Below are positions 1 to 5,895 of a DNA stretch of 14,318 nt, piece by piece. This DNA is from JAYFNU01 sp964458545 (GTDB taxonomy: Bacteria; Bacillota; Clostridia; Oscillospirales; Ruminococcaceae): contig CAYWJF010000042.1 of assembly GCA_964458545.1 (NCBI GenBank), forward strand, positions 1 to 14,318, read 5' to 3'. The position numbers and the translations under genes were made by a program. The notes beneath the pieces were generated by a model, which had not been told where the DNA came from, searched no databases, and saw only the letters and a program-made list of their open reading frames with translations. Within the stretch, counting starts at the first letter, position 1. Each line of letters opens with the position of its first letter.

Positions 1-246
1 CATATGTCCACGCCGCTCGAGTATCGTGACCTTGACGAGCAAAAGGAGCAGGAGCTTTACGCCACCCGCTCGGGGAGAAACCTCAAGAATGCGCTTTCTA
101 TATTCTGGTCGCTCGCGACCATCGCCTATCTGCTTGTAAGCTTCCTTACAATGCGCTGGGATATAACATGGCTTATCTGGCCCGTAGCGGCGGTTGTCTC
201 GGGCATAATTAAAACCATCTGGGGGTTAGCGAGTAACAATGAATAG
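1..246 (+). CDS. C-terminal part of a small membrane protein (5' end cut off by the window)
   Basis: The reading frame is open from the first base and ends at TAG 244-246. The first ATG (position 4) has too little upstream sequence to show a ribosome binding site, so this is probably the tail of a longer protein rather than an 80-residue one. The visible part has a charged, soluble N-terminal stretch (Glu/Lys/Arg-rich, about 28 residues) and then two hydrophobic segments (about residues 30-50 and 54-76) joined by a short Arg/Asp/Trp-containing turn. This two-helix tail resembles the C-terminus of membrane-anchored XRE-type regulators and HAAS/DUF1700-type proteins that often precede DUF4097 genes in Clostridia. 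That resemblance is my recollection and no DNA-binding domain is visible here. The stop overlaps the next gene's ATG by 8 bases, so the two are co-transcribed and probably translationally coupled. Confidence 0.6.
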   Translation, partial: HMSTPLEYRDLDEQKEQELYATRSGRNLKNALSIFWSLATIAYLLVSFLTMRWDITWLIWPVAAVVSGIIKTIWGLASNNE

Positions 247-1081
247 TAATAAAAGCTTTTTAATAGGCAAGCTCATAGCGCTTTTGCTGTTGCTTGCGGT
301 AATAGTAACGTTGGGGGTATATTTCATTACGGGAAACAAAACAAGGCTTCCGCTTGCGTGGAATTTTAACACCCGAAGCGAGGAGAACCTCATTTTAAGT
401 GAGGAATACAGCGGGGTTGATGCAATAAATGTAAACACCGCGTCCTTCTCCGTAAGGGTTGAGAAGTACAGCGGCGAAAAGGTGAAAGTAGAATTCTACT
501 GCACCGATAAGGACGGTAAGGATTATATCAAGCTTACACAGGACGCATCCTCCCTTAGCGTTAACCAAAAGACGAATAGCGAATTTTTTAGCGTCTACAA
601 CGCTTCTGTCGTGGTGCTTGTGCCGCAAGACAGCGCGTACGATTATTCGATAAACACCGCGAGCGGCTCGATAAGACTTGAAGCGGCGAGTGGCAACGTA
701 GATATAGGCTCCGCGAGCGGTTCGGTTAGGGTAAGCGACGGTGGAGAAAAGTTAGGCGTCACTACGGTTAGCGGCAGTATCAGGGTGAGCGGCGCGTTTA
801 TAACGGCTAACCTTAACAGCACAAGCGGCTCAATAAGAGCGATGGCGGACGAAAAGAGCGAAAGTCTCGACGCAAATTCCGTAAGCGGCTCGATTAAGAT
901 AATGCTTGACGGAGCAAATGACTATGCCTTTGATTGCTCAAGCACAAGCGGCAGTATCAGAGACGAGTACACAGGCTCACGCTACGGTAGTTACGGAAAC
1001 GGAAAGGTCGGAGCGGGAACGCTCAAAGTCAGCGCCCACTCAACCAGCGGTAGCATACGCCTTGAGGACTGGAACGACTAA
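239..1081 (+). CDS. Membrane-anchored DUF4097-family beta-strand repeat protein
   Basis: The 280-residue product has one N-terminal membrane helix (about residues 10-30) and no obvious cleavage site, so the rest is probably displayed outside the cell. Residues 45-135 are a beta-rich region. From residue 142 to the end a motif of the type S-G-S-I/V-R/K recurs: at 142, 160, 178, 196, 216, 237 and 270, with a variant SGNVD at 151. The spacing is mostly 18-21 residues, the pattern of a DUF4097/adhesin-like beta-helix in which each repeat makes one turn. The ATG overlaps the upstream stop by 8 bases and has no strong Shine-Dalgarno sequence, which fits coupling to the upstream membrane protein. 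DUF4097 genes commonly sit beside small regulators or DUF1700 proteins and have been linked to envelope stress responses. The precise role is unknown. Confidence 0.85.
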   Translation: MNSNKSFLIGKLIALLLLLAVIVTLGVYFITGNKTRLPLAWNFNTRSEENLILSEEYSGVDAINVNTASFSVRVEKYSGEKVKVEFYCTDKDGKDYIKLTQDASSLSVNQKTNSEFFSVYNASVVVLVPQDSAYDYSINTASGSIRLEAASGNVDIGSASGSVRVSDGGEKLGVTTVSGSIRVSGAFITANLNSTSGSIRAMADEKSESLDANSVSGSIKIMLDGANDYAFDCSSTSGSIRDEYTGSRYGSYGNGKVGAGTLKVSAHSTSGSIRLEDWND

Positions 1082-1095
1082 CAAATAGTATTAAG

Positions 1096-1121
1096 AAGCC
1101 CGAAGCATTCGCTTCGGGCTT
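1096..1121. terminator. Hairpin terminator between convergent genes, possibly bidirectional
   Basis: Arms 1096-1106 and 1111-1121 form a perfect 11-bp stem (AAGCCCGAAGC and its complement) with an ATTC loop. On the + strand it is followed by a T-rich stretch (TTACTTATTTT-like), and on the - strand by a weaker T-rich stretch. It sits between the stop of the DUF4097 gene (1081) and the stop of the kinase gene (1125), so it can end transcription from both sides. The + direction looks the better terminator. Confidence 0.75.
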
Positions 1122-1124
1122 TAC

Positions 1125-3914
1125 TTATTTTGTGCTGTTTTCTTTGTCTATCCAGTACGCGAGAGTAGAAAAGAACTTATCGGGCTCAAACGGCTTTGTA
1201 AGGTGCGCGTTCATTCCCGCGTCGTGACTCTTTTGTGTTTCTTCATCAAAGGCGTTCGCCGTCATTGCGATTATTGGTATCGTCTTTGCGCGCGGGTGGG
1301 CGCAGGCGCGTATCTGCCTTGTCGCCTCTAAGCCGTCCATAACAGGCATACGGATATCCATAAGTATCGCGTCAAATTCGTCGGGCTTTGAGGTAGCGAA
1401 GGTATCAAGCCCTACCTTGCCGTTCTCAGCGTGTACCGCCGTGACGCCTTTTTTGCCGAGCATCTTCATAGCTATCGCGGCGTTAAGTGGGTGGTCCTCG
1501 CATAAAAGAACATGCCGTCCCGAAAGACAAACGTTCGTATGCTCTCCGAAAGTATCGACGGTGGCTAAAAACTCCTCCTTAGTCATAGGGTGGGTTGGAA
1601 TATCAATAACGAAGGTGCTGCCCTTTCCGAGGGCGCTGTTTACATTTATTGTGCCGCCCATAAGCTCAACAAGGTTCTTGCAGATGGCAAGCCCCAGCCC
1701 CGTGCCTCCGCTTTTTTGCGACTGGCTGTTATTCTCTTGAGTGAAGGGCTCAAACATAGTTTTGGCAAATTCCGGGGAGATGCCCACGCCGTTGTCCTTT
1801 ATCTCGTGGTGGCACCACGCCTTACCGCTTTCATCAATTATCTGTCGGTACTTATACTCTATTGTGCCGCCCTCAGGCGTATACTTTACGGCGTTGTTAA
1901 GTATGTTGACAAGCACCTGCTGAACGCGAATTTTATCAAAGCATTGGTAAGGATACTTTAGCGTTCCGAGGTCTGTAGTAAAGGTCTGGTGCTTATCGTT
2001 AGCCTGTTCACGTATTATTGTTATGACAGTGTTTACGAACTGCTCGGCGTCTACGGGTACGCTGTTAAGGGTGACCTTTTCCTGCTCTATCCTTGACATA
2101 TCGAGTATGTCGTTAATTAGACTTAGCAGGTAGTCGGCGGAATCGTGTATCTGCCTGAAGTAATTAAGCGATTTTTCATCGCTTATCTCGTCGAGGGCGA
2201 GATGGGTAAGACCGAGTATAGCGTTCATCGGTGTTCTTATGTCGTGGCTCATTCGCGCGAGAAAATCGCTTTTTGCTATGCTTGCTTGCTTCGCCGCGTC
2301 CAGCGCTTCCTGAAGCGCTTGTTTCTTTTCCTGTTCTTTTTCGTATAGCTCTGTTACGTCGGCTCGTGTGGCAATAACCGTCTGTGCCTCACGGTCAAGC
2401 CAGCAAAAGCGCATAAGCTTGTAAAACGGCTTTGAACGGTTGAGATTAGGTAGCTTAAACTGATATGAGTAAACCTCCGTACTGTTTAGCCTTTTAGCTA
2501 TATTTTTGCGGGAGATGTCCTCAAAAACTTCATCGAGCTCCTTGCTGCTGTCAAACTGGCTAAAGAATTCCTTAAGCGCTTTTTCGTAAGGTACATTTGT
2601 AAGACTCTTTAAGGTTGCGTCGTTCTCGGTGTTTGCATAGGTAGTCATACGGTTGCTCTTAAGCTCTATGACCGAAATGAGGTCGTAATCCATCTTAACG
2701 ATAGAATCAATAACCGCTTGGAAGATATGCTCCTTATCGACGTCCCAGTGGCTGAGATATGCCATTATGTCGCCGCTAAGCGGGTTTTTAAGCATCTTTA
2801 CATGGGCGTTTACCCATTTGAGCTTGCCGCTTTTAAGCCTTGTGCGGTATTCCATCTGTCTGTCGGTCACGCCCGCTTGGAAATCGTGTAAAAGCTGGGT
2901 GGGCTTAAAAGTATCATAATATTTTTTACATTCGGCTTTATCGGGAATAGAGCGAACGCAAAGCTTATGAAAATCCTCGTTCGTGAGAAGAAGCTGGGTT
3001 CTGTCGGGAATAACTTCGTTTGCTATTCGCCGTTCCTCCAGCTTCATTGTGGAGAGGTTAAGGCGATTTGAGCTTATTAGACTGTCACCTATTGAGTTGC
3101 GGTAGTCCATCTCCTCCTGATAACGCCGCTGGGCGTTAATCGCCTCGGTTATGTCGGTGGTTGAGCCTATCGCATAGAGTGGCGCTCCGCTTTCGTCATA
3201 CTGATTGGTAAAGGTGACCCTCAGCCACGACCAGTCGTTATGACCGAGCTTTTTGCCGCGTATTACCCCCGTTACCATCTTTTCGCCGTTCTTGAGGCGG
3301 TCGACGATAGAATAAAGCTGGTTCTCGTCGTCTGGGTGAACGAAGCTTCTAGTCACGAGCGAATGGGGAATATTGTTTACCGTCCGCACGTCCTCGGAAT
3401 AAGCGTTGGTGGACGAACGCATAAGCAGTATATCGTTTTTAAGGTCCAGCTCCCACGCGTTAACGCTTGCCGCCGCCATAGCCACGTCGAGTAGCGAATG
3501 GCTTCGGCGAAGCTCGCCTTCAAGGGTCAACAGCTCATTCACGTTGGAATAGCTGCAATATAAAACAATGCGTTCGCCCTCGCGACGGTACACCGTAGCG
3601 ACAAAGCGAACCCATAAATAATTATCGTTTCCGCCGAGCAGACGGCAGATAATATCCACCGTATTTTGCCCCTCGGCAATTTTCAGTAAAGCCGCGTTAA
3701 GTAGCGGGCGGTCAAGCGGATGAATAGCGTCGAGCGAGCGGTCACCCGTGAACATAGTTCGGCTCGTTCTGTCGGCGTTTATCATACGGAAATAGCCGTC
3801 GTTGACATATATTGTGGACACCTTGCCGTCGTAATACTCATAAACGCCTATGCCGCCGGGAAAAGCGTCCAGTAAGCCTTTGGCTTTATCGTTTCCGTCA
3901 AAAAAATCTTTCAT
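1125..3914 (-). CDS. Multi-PAS hybrid sensor histidine kinase with C-terminal receiver
   Basis: The 929-residue protein has no signal peptide or membrane helix, so it should sense an intracellular signal. Three to four PAS-like modules fill residues about 14-125, 135-258, 300-395 and 408-521. The second and fourth end in typical PAC-type strands leading into TDITEA and ADVTELY. A helical, probably coiled-coil linker (522-550) precedes the dimerisation/phosphoacceptor domain with His557 in MSHDIRTPMN. The ATP-binding domain shows an N-box around Asn674, DNGVGI at 707-712 and GGTGLGLAI at 736-744. The receiver (about 801-920) has the acidic pair Glu806/Asp807, phosphoacceptor Asp853 in LMDIRMPVMDG, and Lys907. 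All catalytic motifs look intact. No HPt domain or output regulator lies nearby, so the phosphorelay partner is elsewhere. ATG 3914 has a GGAAGG site at 3921-3926, 6 nt away. The first and third PAS calls are the least certain. Confidence 0.93.
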   Translation of the reverse strand: MKDFFDGNDKAKGLLDAFPGGIGVYEYYDGKVSTIYVNDGYFRMINADRTSRTMFTGDRSLDAIHPLDRPLLNAALLKIAEGQNTVDIICRLLGGNDNYLWVRFVATVYRREGERIVLYCSYSNVNELLTLEGELRRSHSLLDVAMAAASVNAWELDLKNDILLMRSSTNAYSEDVRTVNNIPHSLVTRSFVHPDDENQLYSIVDRLKNGEKMVTGVIRGKKLGHNDWSWLRVTFTNQYDESGAPLYAIGSTTDITEAINAQRRYQEEMDYRNSIGDSLISSNRLNLSTMKLEERRIANEVIPDRTQLLLTNEDFHKLCVRSIPDKAECKKYYDTFKPTQLLHDFQAGVTDRQMEYRTRLKSGKLKWVNAHVKMLKNPLSGDIMAYLSHWDVDKEHIFQAVIDSIVKMDYDLISVIELKSNRMTTYANTENDATLKSLTNVPYEKALKEFFSQFDSSKELDEVFEDISRKNIAKRLNSTEVYSYQFKLPNLNRSKPFYKLMRFCWLDREAQTVIATRADVTELYEKEQEKKQALQEALDAAKQASIAKSDFLARMSHDIRTPMNAILGLTHLALDEISDEKSLNYFRQIHDSADYLLSLINDILDMSRIEQEKVTLNSVPVDAEQFVNTVITIIREQANDKHQTFTTDLGTLKYPYQCFDKIRVQQVLVNILNNAVKYTPEGGTIEYKYRQIIDESGKAWCHHEIKDNGVGISPEFAKTMFEPFTQENNSQSQKSGGTGLGLAICKNLVELMGGTINVNSALGKGSTFVIDIPTHPMTKEEFLATVDTFGEHTNVCLSGRHVLLCEDHPLNAAIAMKMLGKKGVTAVHAENGKVGLDTFATSKPDEFDAILMDIRMPVMDGLEATRQIRACAHPRAKTIPIIAMTANAFDEETQKSHDAGMNAHLTKPFEPDKFFSTLAYWIDKENSTK

Positions 3915-3957
3915 AAAAATCCTTCCGCGAAAAGGGAGTTCGGGAACTGTATAAAAT

Positions 3958-3986
3958 ATTATACCATTTTATAACTATTTTGAAAA
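3958..3986 (-). promoter_or_regulatory. Sigma-A-type promoter for the hybrid kinase gene
   Basis: Read on the - strand, TTTTCA (3981-3986) is followed by a 17-nt spacer and a perfect TATAAT (-10, 3958-3963). The expected start of transcription is about 35 nt upstream of the ribosome binding site at 3921-3926. The -35 matches the consensus at only four of six positions, but spacing and -10 are ideal. The promoter lies in the 102-nt gap after GH43, where I see no convincing terminator, so some read-through from GH43 into the kinase is also possible. Confidence 0.7.
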
Positions 3987-4016
3987 GCCTTTAACATACA
4001 TCAATTTAGTTAATCG

Positions 4017-5552
4017 CTACTCCGCGTTTTTTAGTTCAAAAAGGGTAAAGTCTGCGCTGCCTATGTTTCTTGTTCCGCCGGAGGTTGCGTATATCCCCGC
4101 GGTGACCCCCGTGAAGCCGCCCGCTCGTTCGGTAGAAAGAAAATCGAGGCGTACGTTGTCGGCAACGACACGGCGCTTATCGGCTAAGCTAAAGGAAAAC
4201 CGTGCGGTTTCGCCGCTTATCGCTATATTCAGCGAGCAGCTAAGCGAGCTTATCTTCAGTCGCTTTAAGACACTTTCCTTTTTATTCTCGCATTTTACAA
4301 TCTGAACGAAATATCTGTCGTCATTTCGAGTGAGTGTAAAGCGAAGGCAGTTTTCGTTGTTCTGCAAAAGAACAAGTCCCGCCTCGGCGTGGGAGAGGAA
4401 GGAGCGAAGGGTAAGCTCGGCGGTAACGTCGCAATGAAGCGAGCTTAGCCGAAGCCCTATGTAGGCGGGGGACTTATGCTCGGTTATCTTTTCCGAAAGA
4501 AGCCGTAGCTTTAGCGCTTCGCTCGTAAAGCCGAAGAAGTCGGACGGATTTCTAAGCATCATAAAGTTATGCGGCAGCGTTGCTGTCTCTGGGGTTAGCT
4601 TTGTTACAGGCGGCTCAACGGTATACTCCGTAAGCGGAAGGCTTATCTCCTCCTCAAGCCTTCCGATACCCTCGTTTACAAAGGGCCAACCGTCGTGCCA
4701 AGTTACCTTAGCAAGGAAGGTTTCGCGCCCAAAGTATGAATGATTGTTGTAGCGGCGGCTTGCGAGAAGCACCATATACCAACGCCCGTCAGGCGTGGAA
4801 ACAAGGTCGCCGTGTCCCGCGTTCACAACGGGGTAATCGGGACCGAGATGGCGGTGGGTGAAGATAGGATTATGCGGGCAACTCTTATACTCGCCAAAAA
4901 GGCACTCGCTGCGCGCAACGGTTATGCTGTGATGTATTGCCGTGCCCGATTCCGCAATGAATAGATAGTAATAGCCGTCCTTTTTATAAATGTGCGGACC
5001 CTCGGGCCAAGTTGCGTCCTTCATTGCGCCCTTCCAAAGGATATATTCGTCTCCCGTAAGCTTCATCTTTTTTAGGTCAAGCTCGCGCAGCCAAATCTCA
5101 TAGTCACCGCTGTAGCGCGCGTCCTTGCTCTCACGAGAGCCGACATAGTAACAGCGCCCGTCGGGCTCAAAGTAAAGGCTTGGGTCTATCCCGTCAGCGG
5201 CGGAGCCGAGAAGATACGGCTTTGACCACGGACCCGCGGGGTCGCTCGCCGTTACGATAAAATTACCTCCGCCCGACACGTTAGTGCAAATTATATAGTA
5301 AGTATTATTATAATATCTTATAGTAGGCGCAAATATCCCCTTGTCGTGCGCGCAGTTTTTTAGAGGCAGCTGCTCGGGCGTAGTTAGTGCGTTGCCTATC
5401 TGTTCAAAGTGACACAGGTCGCGGCTTTTGAACACGGGTATGCCGGGGAAGTAGGCAAAGGTGGAATTAATGATATAGTAACAGTCACCCGCGCGGCAAA
5501 TAGACGGGTCGGGGTAGAAGCCCTTAAGTATAGGATTGTGTGAGGTAAACAT
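4017..5552 (-). CDS. GH43 glycoside hydrolase (beta-xylosidase / alpha-L-arabinofuranosidase type), cytoplasmic
   Basis: This 511-residue enzyme probably hydrolyses xylo- or arabino-oligosaccharides. Counted from the ATG at 5552, the five-bladed propeller domain spans about residues 5-310. It carries the three expected GH43 acidic residues: Asp15 in GFYPDPS (base), Asp123 in GIDPS (pKa modulator) and Glu184 in WPEGPH (acid). The remainder (about 335-508) is a beta-sandwich like the GH43 C-terminal concanavalin-like domain (GH43_C2), including the AGLVLLQNNEN segment. This two-domain form is typical of XynB-like beta-xylosidases of subfamilies such as GH43_11/12. No signal peptide is present, so it acts on imported sugars, in line with the divergent ABC importer. 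The frame opens at a TTG at 5564, but ATG 5552 is chosen because GGAGG lies 5 nt before it. The exact substrate cannot be decided from sequence. Confidence 0.93.
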   Translation of the reverse strand: MFTSHNPILKGFYPDPSICRAGDCYYIINSTFAYFPGIPVFKSRDLCHFEQIGNALTTPEQLPLKNCAHDKGIFAPTIRYYNNTYYIICTNVSGGGNFIVTASDPAGPWSKPYLLGSAADGIDPSLYFEPDGRCYYVGSRESKDARYSGDYEIWLRELDLKKMKLTGDEYILWKGAMKDATWPEGPHIYKKDGYYYLFIAESGTAIHHSITVARSECLFGEYKSCPHNPIFTHRHLGPDYPVVNAGHGDLVSTPDGRWYMVLLASRRYNNHSYFGRETFLAKVTWHDGWPFVNEGIGRLEEEISLPLTEYTVEPPVTKLTPETATLPHNFMMLRNPSDFFGFTSEALKLRLLSEKITEHKSPAYIGLRLSSLHCDVTAELTLRSFLSHAEAGLVLLQNNENCLRFTLTRNDDRYFVQIVKCENKKESVLKRLKISSLSCSLNIAISGETARFSFSLADKRRVVADNVRLDFLSTERAGGFTGVTAGIYATSGGTRNIGSADFTLFELKNAE

Positions 5553-5557
5553 CTTGC

Positions 5558-5562
5558 CCTCC
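5558..5562 (-). promoter_or_regulatory. Ribosome binding site that fixes the GH43 start
   Basis: On the - strand GGAGG (5558-5562) is 5 nt upstream of the ATG at 5550-5552. The alternative in-frame TTG (5562-5564) overlaps this Shine-Dalgarno sequence, so it cannot be its start. The protein therefore begins MFTSHNP. Confidence 0.85.
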
Positions 5563-5741
5563 AAGAAAATTAAGAGTATACTAATAACAATATTGTATTT
5601 AATATTTTATCATATTTTTTACCGTGGGAAGCAGACCCAAGGGCAAAATATAAAAAATATGTAATATACACAAACGACGCGAGAAATTTTATCGAATCGG
5701 ACAAATCTAACAAAAAATAGATTACGAAAAGATTAATTCTA

Positions 5742-5771
5742 TTGACAAATACAATCGCGGGTGGCTATAAT
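5742..5771 (+). promoter_or_regulatory. Strong sigma-A-type promoter of the sugar ABC transporter operon
   Basis: A perfect TTGACA (5742-5747) and a perfect TATAAT (5766-5771) are separated by 18 nt. Transcription should begin near 5777-5779, giving a leader of about 118 nt. A promoter this close to consensus needs a repressor for tight control, which fits the inverted repeats around and after the start point. Confidence 0.87.
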
Positions 5772-5780
5772 CAATGCAGT

Positions 5781-5810
5781 TCGTAAGTTTGGAAACGAAA
5801 AAATTTACGA
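5781..5810 (+). promoter_or_regulatory. Inverted repeat at the transcription start: candidate operator with an embedded cre-like site
   Basis: Arms TCGTAAGTTT (5781-5790) and AAATTTACGA (5801-5810) are complementary over 10 bp with a single G-T pair, around a 10-nt centre. The repeat starts within a few bases of the predicted transcription start, a classic position for a repressor operator. The stretch 5789-5803 fits the CcpA consensus WTGNAANCGNWNNCW except for one position (A instead of C at 5802). It could bind the ROK regulator, CcpA, both, or act as an RNA stem. Which one is inference. Confidence 0.5.
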
Positions 5811-5819
5811 TTCGTACCT

Positions 5820-5837
5820 GTTTCCTTTACAGGAAAC
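5820..5837 (+). promoter_or_regulatory. Second leader inverted repeat (GTTTCCT/AGGAAAC)
   Basis: Perfect 7-bp arms at 5820-5826 and 5831-5837 surround TTAC. A competing outer pairing exists between CTGTTT (5818-5823) and AAACAG (5840-5845), and the 5' arm can also pair with GGAAAC in the centre of the preceding repeat (5791-5796). No T-run follows, so it is not an intrinsic terminator. It may be an operator or a transcript-stabilising stem. Confidence 0.5.
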
Positions 5838-5845
5838 CCAAACAG

Positions 5846-5871
5846 TATTTATCGGCGCAAGCCGTTAAATA
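5846..5871 (+). promoter_or_regulatory. Third leader stem-loop with GCAA tetraloop
   Basis: CGGC (5853-5856) and GCCG (5861-5864) close a GCAA loop of the stable GNRA class. Below a single T-T mismatch the stem continues through 5846-5851 with 5866-5871. It ends 14 nt before the GGAGG at 5886-5890, so the ribosome binding site stays free. A plausible role is protecting the 5' end of a highly expressed mRNA. No known riboswitch class is recognised. Confidence 0.45.
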
Positions 5872-5895
5872 ATATAAAAAATTTCGGAGGAGACT

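Larger units (their letters stand above)
5553..5895. other. 343-base divergent intergenic region between GH43 and the sugar-binding-protein gene
   Basis: The GH43-proximal half (about 5565-5700) is very AT-rich. I could not find a convincing -35/-10 pair for GH43 in it, only weak TATACT-like hexamers. The other half holds a consensus promoter for the ABC operon (5742-5771), an inverted repeat just upstream of it (AATCTA / TAGATT, 5704-5723, 8-nt spacer) and a structured leader from about 5778. The hexamer TTACGA occurs at 5722-5727 and 5805-5810, and inverted at 5781-5786, on both sides of the promoter. GGAAAC occurs at 5791-5796 and 5832-5837, and inverted at 5820-5825. No coding sequence is supported here. 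Confidence 0.8.

Noticed and set aside
660..1060. Repetitive DNA in the DUF4097 gene as a possible CRISPR or tandem repeat
   Set aside because: The repeats are at protein level (SGSIR) with degenerate codons and lie in frame. There are no constant-length repeats or spacers.
1417..1961. Overlapping open frames of 107 and 123 codons on the + strand within the kinase gene
   Set aside because: They lie opposite the conserved ATP-binding and receiver domains, lack ribosome binding sites and encode nothing recognisable.
3987..4016. Terminator after GH43 on the - strand
   Set aside because: I found no stem of useful length followed by a T-run in the gap, so I do not call one.
5562..5564. TTG start for GH43 that would add four residues (MEGK)
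   Set aside because: It overlaps the GGAGG that serves the ATG at 5552, which begins at the normal family N-terminus.
5820..5871. Intrinsic terminator or known riboswitch in the ABC operon leader
   Set aside because: No T-tract follows any of the stems, and I recognise no conserved riboswitch core. The stems are reported only as structures of unknown role.
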